64,000 nt of DNA from Diprion similis (GCF_021155765.1 NC_060116.1:6138001-6202000), one strand, 5' to 3'. Positions 26,882 to 42,470 are shown, counted from the first letter of the stretch. Numbers and translations: made by a program. Notes: generated by a model not told the origin, from the letters alone.

Positions 26882-27858
26882 GAGAAGGAGAAGAAATTAC
26901 TGACCAAGGAGACACGTGGTTGTATAAATTTAGTTATAACGTAGTTATTTTCAATTTAAATACTTATACGAAAGAGTAAGCAAACGAAATGTTTTTGATT
27001 TGTTTTTTTTTCGGCATGTTGAATAAGCCAAATTTGAATTTTAGAAATCTGACTTTAGATTCGTGATCAGTGATCCAAACAAACCTTATAGTACGAATTT
27101 TCATTCGAATCCGTTCATTTATTCTGAAGATATTACAATTTTTCTTTCTTTATGTTTTTTTCATTTAAATAATTCGAAAGATACCAAACCGGTCAAAGCC
27201 AAAATCTAATCAGGTCTAACAATAAGTTCTGAAAAGCCGTGTCGATTGAGACCAAAATCATAAAAATCCTGTAACTCGTTCCTCGAGATATCGTCGGACG
27301 ATAAAATTGATCACATAAGCACCACATACCTATATATGTATACATAACATACGTCTATCTAAAAATGATTGGAGAATATGCTATAGATTTGAAAACGCGG
27401 AGATCTGGTGAAAACTCAACTGTCCCTCATTTTTCAGGTCATTACAATAACTTCTTTTCTTTTCCTCTGAAAACTTGAGAAAAAGGGAATTTAATATCGA
27501 TCTTCAAAAATCACCACTTTTTACGTTATAGTTATACAATTACAGCAAGCATTATTATAAACGTAAATTGTACATACGTGTAGAATAAAGGAAGTATCGA
27601 AGAATTTTATATACATATGTGATGTATATACATTAGACTGTATCAAAAAAATTGACTATTTTTTTTTTTTTTGAAAAATATACTATGTACGTAATAAACT
27701 CTATAACTAGATATTCGCATTATTCTATAACAATCAAAATTTTGCTCAAGTTCAATCAATCATGGGTACGTAATTACTTTCGCAGAATTAATCGTTCGGT
27801 CTTGTGGTTCCCAGATTGCATCGAGTGATTCATATATAATATGAATCATGCATATACG

Positions 27859-27892
<34 letters not shown>

Positions 27893-30800
27893 AGGTAAGT
27901 ATGCAATATATGAATATAATGAAAAAGTCGTGAAAAACATAACGTGGCCCAGAGATATTGCTTGCGACTAATTAGATTATATATATATCATACACATACA
28001 GTAAAATCAGGTCATAATGATCTTACGATTCTCTTTAGAGGATATATTTTTCTTTTCCCCTCGATAGTATTACAGGCATGATGTACGTATAATATACATA
28101 TATGTATACATAAGACCCTAATTTGTCCTCATGTAATCCGTTTTCGGCACATTATATACAACTATATACATATACACACACACGCACACACACATATATA
28201 TCCGTATAATAGAATATACGCAAGTCAATAACGCGGCTTATACAATACAAACGTATTAGTACGACGGTACACGCAGATATAATGCATACGTAGATAAAAG
28301 TTGAACAAAGAATGCATGGCTGCTGTAAACGGATTTCGTGTACGAGAAAGTATACGTGCAACACGTCGCGTGTGCACGTCAATATTTAATAAAAATAAGT
28401 TATATTCCTAAGGTACAAGTACCTTGTAGACACTTCTCAACCTTAACTATCCTCTGCGTAATATATATATATATATGTATATATATACATATATACATAT
28501 ATAATAACTAAAGACCGAATAAATTTTCGATTTCTGTGTCAGTTTCGTCCAAAAATACTGATATCGGCCTAAAATTGTCCGAAATTAATTCTTTAACTAC
28601 ATTTCATTGCAAAAATAAAGTGATTTCCTAAAAGAGAAAAAAAAGACAACTGAAATCTTTTATTTAATCTAATCGAACAATGTTTCACAAAGCTAGGGAA
28701 AAGAAAACTAGATTTCAGGGTACAGTAGAAACACGATTATACATCGGAACGCTCAATTATCCCAACTCCGTCTCCAAAAACACGCTTTTCCAGCGAAACA
28801 TACGTTGTTACTCAGTTTCCTCAATTTTCTTGATATTTTTTAGCACCCCTCAAGAGAGGCTTTCTGGTAAACTTTGGGATTTTTTAAATTACTTGTTAAA
28901 AAAAAAATCCCTCTTTTTTTGATTCCTTGTTCATAACTTTCTTAATCATGGTCCAAATTAAAGTTTTTTTTTTTTTTTTTTTTTTTTTCTAATCTTTCTT
29001 AATCGAGATGGCCTTTACAGAAAAAAAACTACAACAAAAAATATTTGCAGTGTTTGTGATTAAGAAATGTTTTGAAAGTGAGTGTATCTTACGATTTTCA
29101 TGAAACTTGTTTTATTCCAAACAACTATTCTTTTAAAAACTTTCAAGACCGGTCCGGTCATGGGCCGTGATTACTATTTTTTTTTCTTGCATTCTTGAAT
29201 TTTAATTTTGAAAATATATAATATTATTATACCTCAAGATAAAAAAAAAAAAAATTGCATTTCCTCTACGCAAGTTTCGATATCGTTCACAATTTCTGCC
29301 GAAACTAGAAATAGGATCCGGACACATTCGGTTACGGTTACGGTTTACGGTTTCGGCTAAAAAATCGTCTTTCGCTCGGTCACTAATAATACATATATAC
29401 AAAATAACGTAATAGCTATACGCACACACGTTGTACAGATATAGATAGGATTAATATTCGCATACCTATGCAGTGAAGCACCGATAAAGCAGCCGAACTT
29501 CTTCTAGATACTATTACAACGAGATAGGTATAATTGTACGTGTATACTTGCTTTCCCTCCTTACCTTTGACCTTGAGGAGCGGCCGGGGGGGGGGGAGGC
29601 TAATAGGTATAATAAGCACATATCGCACGAGTGTAATAATTAGCCCACCCGTATAATATAATACGTACGTTTAAATGCGAGAAGTAAAAGCCCACCACAT
29701 ACATACATACACACGTGCGCGCAAACACAGAAGCCATTAAAAACGTTAAATCTCTACGCGAGGTTTCGTGGTTACATGATGTTCAAATCTAATAAATCGA
29801 TGTGAATACGCTAAACCATACGTTATGAACATTGCATGTATTTATACCGTGTAGATACATCTACAATGTATTGTATTATACGCGGTAGATTGGTTCTACA
29901 TCTTGCACACACCTCGTTTAGCATCTAACAATAAACAATTATGGTTAAAAAATACACAAACTAAGGATTAGATTTGATTTTAGGCTTGTCAGAGTTGGTA
30001 TGTAGACGATTCGATCAATGAAAGTACTGTATATTATTATACCTAGATGGGAGTATATTCGTCGTCTGCTGATAGTCTAGTTAGAATATATCTGAATTTC
30101 AAATATTCGTCTCGTGGCTGCATTTTGGTTTAAAGCGATTCTCGACCCGCGTACTCAGGAATGCGAATCTGAAGTCATTTTTGAGCCGCATGATCGAGGT
30201 TTCGAGAAAACATCGAAATTTAACGTATTTTGCATTTTCCTCAAAAACTGCTATAGATAGATGAAGAATGACTTGACCATCGTGTAGATCGGAAAATTCT
30301 AGATCGAATTATCTCCTCATATGTCGGAAACGGTGTCGGATCAACCAATTAAGAAAACCGAAATTATTTCACAAAAATTCCCCAGATACCGTCGATAAGT
30401 AGAATTTCTTTTTTCTCAATTTATTAATTCGATTCAATTTCCGACATATGAAGACATAATGCGATGTAGAATTTTCCAAACAATAATCGAATCATTTTTC
30501 ATCTATCGACTTGAGGAAAACTCCCCCCCCAACAAAAAAAAAGTCAAATTCTGGTATTTTCTCGAAATCCCGGCTATGCGTCTCATAAATAACTTGAGAC
30601 TTGAGTTCCTGAGGGTCGGAAAATCCCTGTAAACCAAAATGCAGCCACGAGCCGAATATTTCGAAATCAGACCCATTTTGCCTAGACTATAATGAGGCTG
30701 CGATTTACGCTCTTACGAGAAATCACCGTCAGTCGCTACATACGTAAAAAGTATACATAAATACAAGTTGCATGTCTATATGTATATATTTGAATCGTTC

Positions 30801-33800
30801 TTTACTTTCATTACTTAACTTTACCTCTTATATTCACATGTATAACATATGTATACACACACGCACCAAGTATATATGCTTCTCTTTCCCATCGTCGCGA
30901 CAGCTGCAACATCGTTAACGACGTACGTTATACATACGTTATAGCTATATCTAACGGCATATGCATACACAAAACAACTATGAATATATGTAGGTAAATT
31001 ACAGCGGCTCTCCTCCAGTATACGATTGCTCTGTTGACCGATTTACGAAAACTTTTTTTGCTTCAACCTAAAAGGAAAAAATCTTTCACGTCCCGTTTGA
31101 AAATCTAGAAAAATCATTATTCGCTGCTGAGATACAAGCAGCTCTTAAAAATCGAACCGTGAAAAAAGTCGCCGGGAAGCTAAGAAAAATTAATATTAAA
31201 CAATATTCAACTCAATATCCTCCTGAAATAGCGATTAGATGATTAATTCTGGTATTTTAGAAATTCGAAGCAATAAACAAAAACAAAATTGAGAAAAAAA
31301 AAAAAAACAATTTTCGAAAATCGGTCAACACGTTTGGATTTTTGATTCACGTTTCAAATCAGTCTCTCGTTATTTTTTTTTTTTTTATTTACTTTTTTTT
31401 TACTCCTTTTCGCCCACTCTGTATAAAAATATAGTTTATCTCATCTGTTGGTTGGTTGGTTGGTTGTCAATTTTTCCAATAATCCCGGGAAACTGCGAAC
31501 TGGATTAAAATATATATCATCGGCGAGAAAGAGTAATATAGTATTAGTATATATATATATATATATATTGTATAATATACATACATATATACATGCTACG
31601 TATACCTGCGTATGTGCCTACGTATGTGTGTGTGCGCGTACCTACTATACATATATAGAAACGTTTCCATACGATCGATATAACCCGTTTGTTCAAACCG
31701 TGATTAAGAGGGTTGCGAGAAGAGGGCGCGAAGGCTAGCGAACAGTGAAGGGGACGTTTTTTTCATTTCTCAGTAGAAAAGAGAAGGGAAAAAGAATTAA
31801 AAAAGAAAACAAAAAAAATGAAGATTGAAAAGAAAAATTGACATAAAATAGCTCAACTCGAAATTAAAAATAATCTCAAAAACCCTGACGTTCTAATTCC
31901 AATTCGTTCGTCATAAATACAGTGTTTAATAAAGGAGATATGCTGCTAGACGTATAAATATAAGTAACAAATATCTGTTTGTCTCTTATTATTCGTATCC
32001 TGAATAATGCACGATTATTATTTGTTTCTATACATATATAATATGTTCTATAGAGTAAACACATGCGAACAATATGCGTCACCGTCCAAACTCCTTAAGA
32101 TTAATACGGTTGTTGTTATGTCATGTGTATATAATAATGTGCACAAATCGAATTTCACATTTCTTTTACAAGTATATATAGAACAGAAATTTTTTTTTTC
32201 ATTGTGCATGATAATGCACGCTGTATAGAAATAAACTATATACGTATCATGATGTGTCATGAGAAAATCTCAGTTCTTTTCTATTATATGTATACCTATT
32301 CAATAAAATTTTTAACTAATTTCGTCTATGCCTACTTTCGATCGTCGATTGCTTAATAAATCATTGATCGATTGACGAATCGTAACAAACTCAATATACG
32401 TATTTTATCTCATACCTAACGCGCATACGTTAAACATGGAGGAAGAGAAAAAGTGTGTTAAACATAATCGCGAAAATCTTGAATTTACTATTTATACGTA
32501 ACAGGTTAAGAGCAAAAATATTCAACATATCACACATCGTAGTCGTATCTCGGTCAAAATGAGAATGAGAGAGAGAGAGAAAAAGAGAGAGACCTGGACT
32601 TGAGCCAGGAATTGCTAGAAATAGACCAAAAAACAATTTTCTAGTCGAGGAGGAGGACGATGGGGTGGGTGCCAGGTATTTACAGGTATATTACATACTT
32701 TTTTTTTACCTTTGTTTACATCCATTTACCATTCTCTGCAACGTATATATATATATGTATAATAAGGCATAAATTAACATTGTTAATTCCCGTTATTTGT
32801 TCATTGACGAAAAAAAAGTGAAGTTTTTTTTGAAAATTTCCATTTATATGTCTAGTTTTATTTATTTGAATTTTTCAAACAAGCTTAAAAAAATTTTGGC
32901 GCACGCAAAAAATTCCCCAACGCACGCGCGACGAGCAATTCTGGCAACAAGATCCGCGCCTTTCATCCTTGATTGTTACATATGTGTCAGTTGTGCGCGA
33001 ATAAATATATGCATACAAACAGCTGGCTGCTACCTTCACGTCCTAATATTAATCGTTCTCTCGCCTTGTTAAAATCGCGTTGTCTCTCAATGTTAGCTTT
33101 AAATGTAGGGGATGGACGATATTTATGTTAAACGTATATTGAATTTTGCGTGGATATAATACCTACTTTCGAAAAAGTTTACATAAAAGCAGAAGACACT
33201 GTGTAATACTTATTGCGTATGTAACAATAACAACGACAATAATAATATGTACAATGTTTAAAATTATGAAAAATTTCGTCATTTCATATCGAAATACAGT
33301 TTTCTTCTCTAACGACAAATGTATAGTATATCCTTTTGGCGGCCTAAATTCTGAAACGTATTACTCAAGTTTGTTAAAGAGAAAAAAAGAAGAAACAATC
33401 AATTCCAACACCGATATTTATTTGATTAATGAATTTTTTATGTCTTGTATCATTTTTATCAAGTTCAATATTTTTTTTTCCTCTATTCATGAAGTGTTCA
33501 ACGTTAAAACATACATGATTGACGAATGACCATATTTATGAAAAGTTTCCAAACATTGGCATTAATATTTCATTCTATTTATCCGATTTATTAATGTAAC
33601 GAAATTTTATTTCACATAACTGTAAGAATGAGTTTGTGCCGAGAAATTTCTTTTCTTTTCACCCGAATACCGGTGTAAAAAAAAAGTATTCTTTCGTTTG
33701 GAAGTGAGAAAGAGATATAAAAACTTATTTAAAATTACTAATAAGAATCAGAGATGAATTTCGATATTTCAAAACAACTTAAGAACATTGTCGTTACCTC

Positions 33801-34631
33801 GCGATAAGAAACTTTTGTAACATGTTTCAGAAAGATTACAAGCCGATAATTTTCGATTATTAACATGATTCGAATTTCTGATTGGCCATAAACTTGAGCA
33901 GTGGTCAATTTGGCACAGAACGCCCCATATATATATATATATATCTATAAATATCCACGTGTCAAAACGCGTCGCATGCCTACCTAGCAAAAGAAACAAG
34001 CAAAGAGTCAATGTGTAATATCTTGTACGTACATAACGGTAAACGCTAAGCTGGCAAACAAATCGTAATCCAACAGGTGGTGCGTTGTAACAAACGACGA
34101 CCGCATGAACATTGCGTAATGATGGTACGGAAGAATTTCCGCAAAATCACTTGACCATTATACTTAAACTTGAATTGGCTATTAATAATAATAAATATCA
34201 AATTATTTCGTTGAAATGTCTACACGAACAATAATTCACCATGGGATATAAATCCGCCTGTATTTATGCAATTCACTGCGTACAATGTACCCTGAGTTGC
34301 CGATATGCAGGCGGATTTAACCCTTTTTTTTTCTTTTTAAACTGTCTGCGTGACATTTCCGTAAAATAACACGATCGCATAGCACCCTACAGAAATGGAG
34401 GATAAATGATCAAGCAATTACGGTAGAAAGGAAAGAAGAAAGGAAGAAAATAAAGAAAATAAAAATATCTGCTAACATTCGTACTTTCGTGAAATTGCAC
34501 TGTATAGGGATCAGTAGCTATGGGAATTGGATGAACGGAGATAACCGAATGGTAACCGAATTAATGTAGAAAAGGGTGAAGCCATAGTGGAAGAACAAAA
34601 ACCCCAAGTAGGAGAAATCTCTCCTCCACGT

Positions 34632-34671
<40 letters not shown>

Positions 34672-36837
34672 AACGAACTGGTGCCCGAGTCTCGTAACCC
34701 CTTAACCCGACGTTATCGATCCCCAACCGAAACTTACCGCATTCTACCAACATCCGACGAGCAAGTTCACCGCGTCTAAAGGGCATTATTATGTGTGCTA
34801 CATTCAGCTCCCGGCAATATTGCTGAAACGGTCTCTCTATATGACTTTGTTAAATCGAAGCAAATAAAGAAACGAAGAGGGAATGAGAGAGAGAGAAATA
34901 AAGAAACAAAAGACAATCCAGAACACCACGGGTTCCATTTTGTGATTCAAAACTGCACTACATATCATGCTTGTATGTAAAAGATAAATTCTCGATGTTT
35001 TCGCGATCGTAAACAATGGAATAATTTTAAAAAAAAAGCTGTCCTTAGGACAGAGGCAGAGCTAATAATGAACTCAACAGCACAAAAGAGATAAAATATT
35101 ATTGACAGGACTGGGACCTAATATCGGAACGCACCCTATATTACATGTATATAATACATGTAGTCTTGTTAAAACAACTCGTTGTTCAGACGGCTGTTGT
35201 ATTTTTTATTTTTGAATTGAGCGCTATATACCGAGATTTTTCCTAGTTGAAAAAATCTTCTGGACAATTGAAGCTCGTCTAGTTTTATAAGCGTAGCCAA
35301 CTTCGTAAAAATGTTACCAGTATGGTAAACAGATTGACCGACTGTTAACTTGTCAAACAATAAATTCTAGGGAATTTCTTCTTTCGAGAAAAGGTTTGCT
35401 TCAGGTTGCGATCACGGATATCAACCAATCAAAATGAAGCAAGTTTAAAGTGTTCGCTACAAGAAAGTTCTTTCAAGAAGAACTTTCGTTATAATCGTTC
35501 TTAAAGAAAACAGAAAAAAAGTACCAAGTTCACACATTTCAGTTTGATTTCAAGTAGGCATGTACTATCTATACTTGATCGCCACTGTCGTATGAATAAA
35601 TGCACGAGTTGTTTGAAACAAATAATCTGATCTTCTCACCTGTAACGTAACAGAGAAAAATGATGTGAACTTGACGCAATCGGCGAGCACCGATCTTGAT
35701 ACTTCTTTCGATCACTTTTTTGTCCGTTATAAAAATACCGTTCCTCGACCATCACTTTCGTTACATGCGTACTTTACGCGTCAGGTTTTTTAATTGATTG
35801 CAACCCGCATGGTGAAGCACACACATATATATCTATATATATATATCTATATATATATCGTAAATGTATCCTACATGAACCGCGTTACTTGAACACGAAG
35901 GGCAAGAGTATTGGCGTAGGCAGGCCGTAAAGGGGAAATAAAACACGATGCCGGTGATGGAAGAAGCACGAGCGGAAGCAACTTACGATCAACGTGTCTT
36001 TTTGTATTACAATATTTATGTATGGTGTGTTTTGTGAGCGGAGCAGGTGTCCAAGTTGATGAAGCATCGGTCAGCATCAAGTTTCTAGATTCCTTTTTTA
36101 TCCGTAACTTCTCGCAACGATTCGGAAAAACAAGCCTGAAATTCCCTGACACATGATTTCTTGCTTTCGATGCTTTTTTCTAATCATACTTTGTCGTAAA
36201 AGCTCAAATGGTATTTCCTAAGATTTATCAACTTCTTGCCAGCGTAATAACTGCGTGATAAAAACGTAATCCTTAAACGTTGCCCCAAGAGTTGAAAGAG
36301 TAGATAATTAAAATAATAACAATCAAACGAACGAACGACAAAGCCGAATCTTAAGTAGGTGAAATTATTTAACTACGAAACACCGCAACATTAGATCACT
36401 TGTTTGTTTTTCCGTTGGAACTACCGATATGATCAAGAAACTGAGAGACGACCGATTTACCTAAATCGAGTAAATCTTCATCGATCCATTAACGATCCAA
36501 AAATTAAGACGAACGTGACTATCACAGCTTATGCTATGCCGGTAATATTCCAACCCCAAATCATTGTACCTACCGATGCACCCCAAAGGAAAATCGAAAA
36601 ATAAATGAAATAAGAAGGTGGCAACAGTTGTTGATGGCTAATTGAGCAACCGTGAAGACTTTAGTGCATGCGGATATGCAAAGGTGTGCCAAAAAAAAGT
36701 GACCGATTCAGGCTGCGTCGCTGAATCGCGAATGTCATTGGCAAAATATTAACGGTATGCACACATCACCATCGATGCATGACTGCAGTTGAGTTTTTCA
36801 GCTTCCGCCTCAAGGTCAGAAAAACTACTTGGGTAGC

Positions 36838-36884
<47 letters not shown>

Positions 36885-39800
36885 ACAGCACTCTCTACTC
36901 CTGGCGGATTATGACAGCAGGGTACAAACACTCGATCAACGAATGATGACGCAAACGATTGACCACAAAAGTTGCGAGAATACATTTATAGCAAGGCGAA
37001 AGAAATAGAGATGAAATAGAAACACAACGTTAGCGAGATTTTTCCAAGTAGTTATAACCAAATCTCAGATGAAGTGTAAATATAGTTTTAAAAACCCCGA
37101 CAAACTAATCGGAGCAAATTCGAATAACACTTGCTGAGACATCGATAATTTGAGGATAAAAACTTTCGTGGTTAACACATTAAAATCGAATCAAAAACAC
37201 AAGAGATCAATTATTTTTAAGGTTTTCATTTCAAGCCCATATCTCAAATTACTGACACCTCGTCGAGTGTTATTTAAATTTCTACGAAGTCACTTTTAAC
37301 CTCACATAACAGCATTAGTGTTGTTTAATTCACGTTCAACATCACTACCAGAAATAACTCTGCTCTCGATTTTCTAATCAGTTCTTACCCTCTTCGTTAC
37401 TTCATTTTATCGAATCATCGAGCGAATCTCAATCCATTCATTCGCTTTTTTCTGTGTCTACTTCATTGTAATTTACTTACTTTAAACATCTTCTATCATT
37501 TTCTTGTCTGGCTAAAATTTTGTCAAACATTCTCTATCTATCTATTGATCTATCACTTTTGTTTCCTAGATATCCAGCCTATTCATCCATCCCAAATTCT
37601 GCCCAAGCCAACGAAGAATGATATTACAACAACACTTGTGCACGTACACGCGCAGACAGTGAAAAAAGCCTCGAAACGATCTGCCAAGTTCTCGAGAGCG
37701 AGACATTGGCCTCGATAACTTTGAACAACGTGGAAGATAATTATATTCATAAGGCTCTGCCTTGTATATACAGTGTTTTCCCAGCCTGCGGTGTCTGCGT
37801 GGAAACGCGTTCCTTGTTCGCCGCGTTCCTCTGCACAGGTATATACATGTATATATATATATATATATCATGTAGAGATACATCTGGACCGTGTGCTGCG
37901 GTGCATTTCCTCCAGTGCATCTCGACGAATAGATACTCGTAGGTACGCACCTTATACCAACGATACCCACTTCCTCTCTACATTGTTGGTAGTACCTTAC
38001 GTCCTACTCGGGGTGATTTTTAAAGTAGCCAAAAGGAAAGAGAAGAGAAGTGAATCGACCTCCTTCTCTTCCTTCTCCTTCTCCTTCTCCTTCTCCTTCT
38101 CCTTCTCCTCGACGGCGCGCATGGCAACTGTCATATGATCCTTTCGATCGGCCATGGATTGCGACACACCGTCGTTCGAAAGAGGGAAGGAAAAACTCGA
38201 GTGCAGAACCGCGTCCAAGGAGCGGCTCGATATGGCGGCTCAGGATCGATCTCGTCCTGAGCCACCGAGAAACATCACTCACCCCTACCTGCAGTGAATA
38301 ATTACTGCTATGGATGTATATGAAAGTGACAGCATCTCTCCAACCGAACGAAATTATGAGGATGAAATTAGTGACGTGAACGTGACGTTCAACGCGATGG
38401 CTTTTCAAAATATGAACATATTTTCTTCTTTGCTACGATTTACCAGCTGAATTAACCTCGTGAAACTGAATCTATGAGCCAAATGTGCTTAATTATTTGA
38501 AACTATAAAAATGGAGTTTAATTTTATCCCCATAATTCGATAAAAGTATCGGAGGTTCAAGGTATTTCGCAAAATTTTCATTTTCGGTTTTGACTACCTT
38601 ATTTGAACGAGCATCGGAAAGTTTTGCTGATAATTCTGTCTGCCAGCTCAGCCTCGTTTCAACCTAACAGTTACAGGTTCTCTCCTAGTGAACGAAATTT
38701 TCCGTCAAGTGACGAAACCGTTGACATTGTTCGAGTAAACCTGCACCGGAATGGATTGACACATTTAACAATCGGTTGAGTAAACTTTACAATTTCTAAT
38801 AATATAATAAATAATATACTTGCCACAGACTGCAAAGACAAAAACTTGTAAATCACAAAATCCATAGTACTTGTAATCCGCAAGGAGGGATGAAAATTTT
38901 CCCACAAAAAAATATGGTTCAATGATTACGACTCAGCTTCCGCCGACGAATGTGTATAACCAAAAAGTATTAAAAAAAAAAAAAAGGGAATGGAAAAAAA
39001 AATGCCACGTGAAAGTATCAATTATTCGAGGCATCATTTTAACGAATAAAACTAGCAGACCAGTTGAATCTCGATAAAAGTAATTCAATTCACTGGTTAA
39101 CATAATCACCGATCAAATTTTTTTTCTCAACAAATTTCAACGATTATCTACCGAATACCTACCAGAAAAAAATACCGAAAATTATAAATGCAATGTACAA
39201 TTGCCCTTAACTGTTGCTAGATTTAATTAGTCTCCAAGTGAAGTGGACGCGTTATTGAATAGGGTTAGTAACTATTTCGGCACCTTTCAATACATCGCAA
39301 AAATCCATATAATTCGTAAAACACTCTTTCCAGAAAATTTTTAAAACCTTGTTGAACGAAACGAGGAACAAATAATCAGATTTGTTTTTTCAGCGGACTG
39401 ATATTGAATTGACTGCCACATTTTACATTCCTTATAACGATTACTTACCGACTGACAAAATATTATCACAACTATAATCATCAAGGACGCGAAAGATTGA
39501 TATAACCTAGTCTCTTATATACATGTATACACAACGATGGTGTTCATTAATCGGCATTGCCTCGATAAATAATATACTCGCATCAATAATTTATACCTGA
39601 CTAGATAAAAGAAATATTTTTTAACCGGAATTTATACATATAAATATACATTAAATAAATTTTTTTACCCCCACTATAATGCGAAGGTTACTTATAATCA
39701 TTTTTTTAAATAATTATTTTCTTCTGTTCGTCAATTGAGTGTATATATAGATATATATGTACATGAAACCTCTGTAACGAAACGTCACTTCTTTCACTTA

Positions 39801-40311
39801 CGTGTGGCATAATATCCAATGGATCGATCGGCTATATATACAATTATAAAATATTCACAGAGAGGCAGTTCTCGATATGCGATAAATTTCAGTCGACAAT
39901 TATTGAAAGAAAATAATAATAATAATAATAAATAAATGAAAGAAAAAGAAACGGAAAAGGTAAAAAGAATAACAAGAAGAAGAAAAGAACCAAAACCACG
40001 AAAGCGAACAGCTTTGTTGAATTTCTTTGCAACGAAGAGAGATATATACATATACTTGTAGAATCGCGTATTATATACTTGGTCTACGAATCGATATCAT
40101 CGACGGACGGCAGTCTCTCGAGAAATGAAGAAGAAAAAGAAGACGAAGAAGAAAAAGGAATAAAAGAAGTAGAAGGTTTCGCCCTACCGTCTTCTGACAT
40201 TGTCAAACGAAAAGGAAGAGGAGAATTAGATTGACGTCAACATTCTATTTAACATCAAATACAACATGACACCCTGAACTATGCTGTAATAATTTTATTC
40301 TTTTCCGTCGA

Positions 40312-40346
<35 letters not shown>

Positions 40347-40474
40347 GGTATTCCATTCGATCGTTACATTTACGTATAATACGTTAAACATTATCAACGC
40401 ATATAAATATTGAAGAAATTCTTTCGTCGAACCGCGATGTCATGATGATTATTATCATCATCATCACATATAAT

Positions 40475-40525
<51 letters not shown>

Positions 40526-42432
40526 AAACTTATGATTTTTATTTATAACACGGCACGCATAAATGAAAAACCCTTGAATAAGATCTGTGCAAGGTTTTAC
40601 CATACATGAAACCATATTATATATGACGTGAATAAATTTTCCCACTGTTGTGTTTTGTTTGCATTTGACCCGATGCCTCGTGAAAGATAAGAATTGAGCC
40701 GAGCTTTTATCATTCGTACAGCAACGAGCTAAACTAACTCTCCGTTATTATCTCGTCCACAACGCGTATACGCGGTGGAATTAGCCCTGAAACTACTGCA
40801 ATATCTAACATAGCATGGCTGAAAAAAAGAAGAATCACAAGAAGATAAAGAAAGAAAAGAAACAAAAATAAATAATAAGACCCGTTGTAAGTGGGACAGT
40901 TCCGGGTCAACATCGACAGACAGACAGACAGACAGACTCGTTTTTACACAATAAGAATTCTCGCGTAAATTGTGCGACAGCAAGTCGATAAGAAAAAATA
41001 TTCTATCAACCCGCAGTTTGTCTACGTATTATATTATATATCGGTCAACAAATATATAATATATACATACAAAACAATAACGTATAGCGGAATTAATTAT
41101 CCCCCCCCCCCCCCCCAGACTCGTTAAATTCTTCGCAGCCTTGATTAGTTTTCAATTAGGTATTATTAATCGGAGAAAAGATGATTCAAATTACTTGTAT
41201 CAAAATAATGTATATACATATATATACATATATACATATATATAAATATATAGATTTTTAAATTCATCCTCAGATATCATTACATACTATTACCGTTAAA
41301 TCAATAACACATCAATTTTATGTGAAACTAAGAAGTGAGAGATGAAAAATAAGAATCTTGTCTGAAACTGATCGAACATTAATGATCGGGACTGTTTCTA
41401 ATATTATAAATGAATGAACGAACGAGCAAAAAAAAAGCAAAAAAAATAAAAAAATGTCGTCGCGGAAACGTATAGTATAAGTATTCGACTGCCAATACCT
41501 GCACGTCTGTGTCGATTATGTATAGTATTACAGTATGACGTGTATGCGTATCACATACTGCAGAATGATAATAATAAGAACAACAATAACAACAACATAC
41601 AGGTTGATCCGTCTATTTTTTTCAAATATGATCTATTTTTATAACGTACGTATCGCGCCGACTTCTTCCTCTCCTCCTTCTTATTTCGCGCTTGCATAAT
41701 ATAATATATATATAGGGTAAATATTTACACTAGAATGTAATCAATTCCGCGGACAACCGCGAGTAAAATCATCGCCAAACACATTTACACACAAACACAC
41801 GCACACATACACACACACGCGACGCGCCCGAGAAAATTTATTGTATACATAAAGTATAAAACACAATAAACATGTAAACAGAAGGTGTTTTTTATTTAAA
41901 CAATATCGATAGATACACATTATTTCTCTCTTGGTTTCACGTTTTCATGCAAAAAAAAAAAAAAAAAAAAACAACAAAAAACAACAAAAAAACAAAGAAC
42001 CGAGAAGAAGAGAAAAAACAGAAAAGAAGAGTGCCAAAATAAAAAATTGAAATGAAAAAAGGATAACAAGAAATGAGAAGAGAAAAAAAGAAACCAAATT
42101 AAATAAATAAACAATTCCTCGTAGTACCTAATTGTCGTTCGGACAAGCAAACTCAACGTGTGCATTTTCGTTATCTCTTATACGTTATATAGGTACCTAC
42201 AGCCTCCCTCCACCGTCAGCCTTGATTAGAAATAGAATTTTTATTTAAATCTTCTATACAGCGGCACACATGCAAAGACTTTGAACGTTCGAAAATCATG
42301 TTCGAAACGAACACATTTTCGCGACCAGAGTGTGTGCATGGATAAATCTCTCTTTTTTTTTTTTCATTAAGGGTAGAAAAAAGGAAAGAAATCTATCAGT
42401 AATCCGAACTCGGTTGTGTGTGTGGGTGGGTG

Positions 42433-42470
<38 letters not shown>

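Noticed and set aside
32797..33529. Two plus-strand frames of 91 and 127 codons in gish intron 1
   Set aside because: AT-rich composition with Ile, Phe, Asn and Lys excess, no motif, no splice support. Expected by chance in this DNA.
36838..36884. Tandem TTAC units considered as a possible CRISPR-like or telomeric array
   Set aside because: A perfect tetranucleotide repeat without spacers; an ordinary microsatellite in a eukaryotic intron.
37566..38408. Overlapping frames on both strands, including one of 134 codons with Glu-Gly repeats
   Set aside because: They come from the TTCTCC repeat, a TA run and higher GC. None joins gish exon 2 in the required phase 1.
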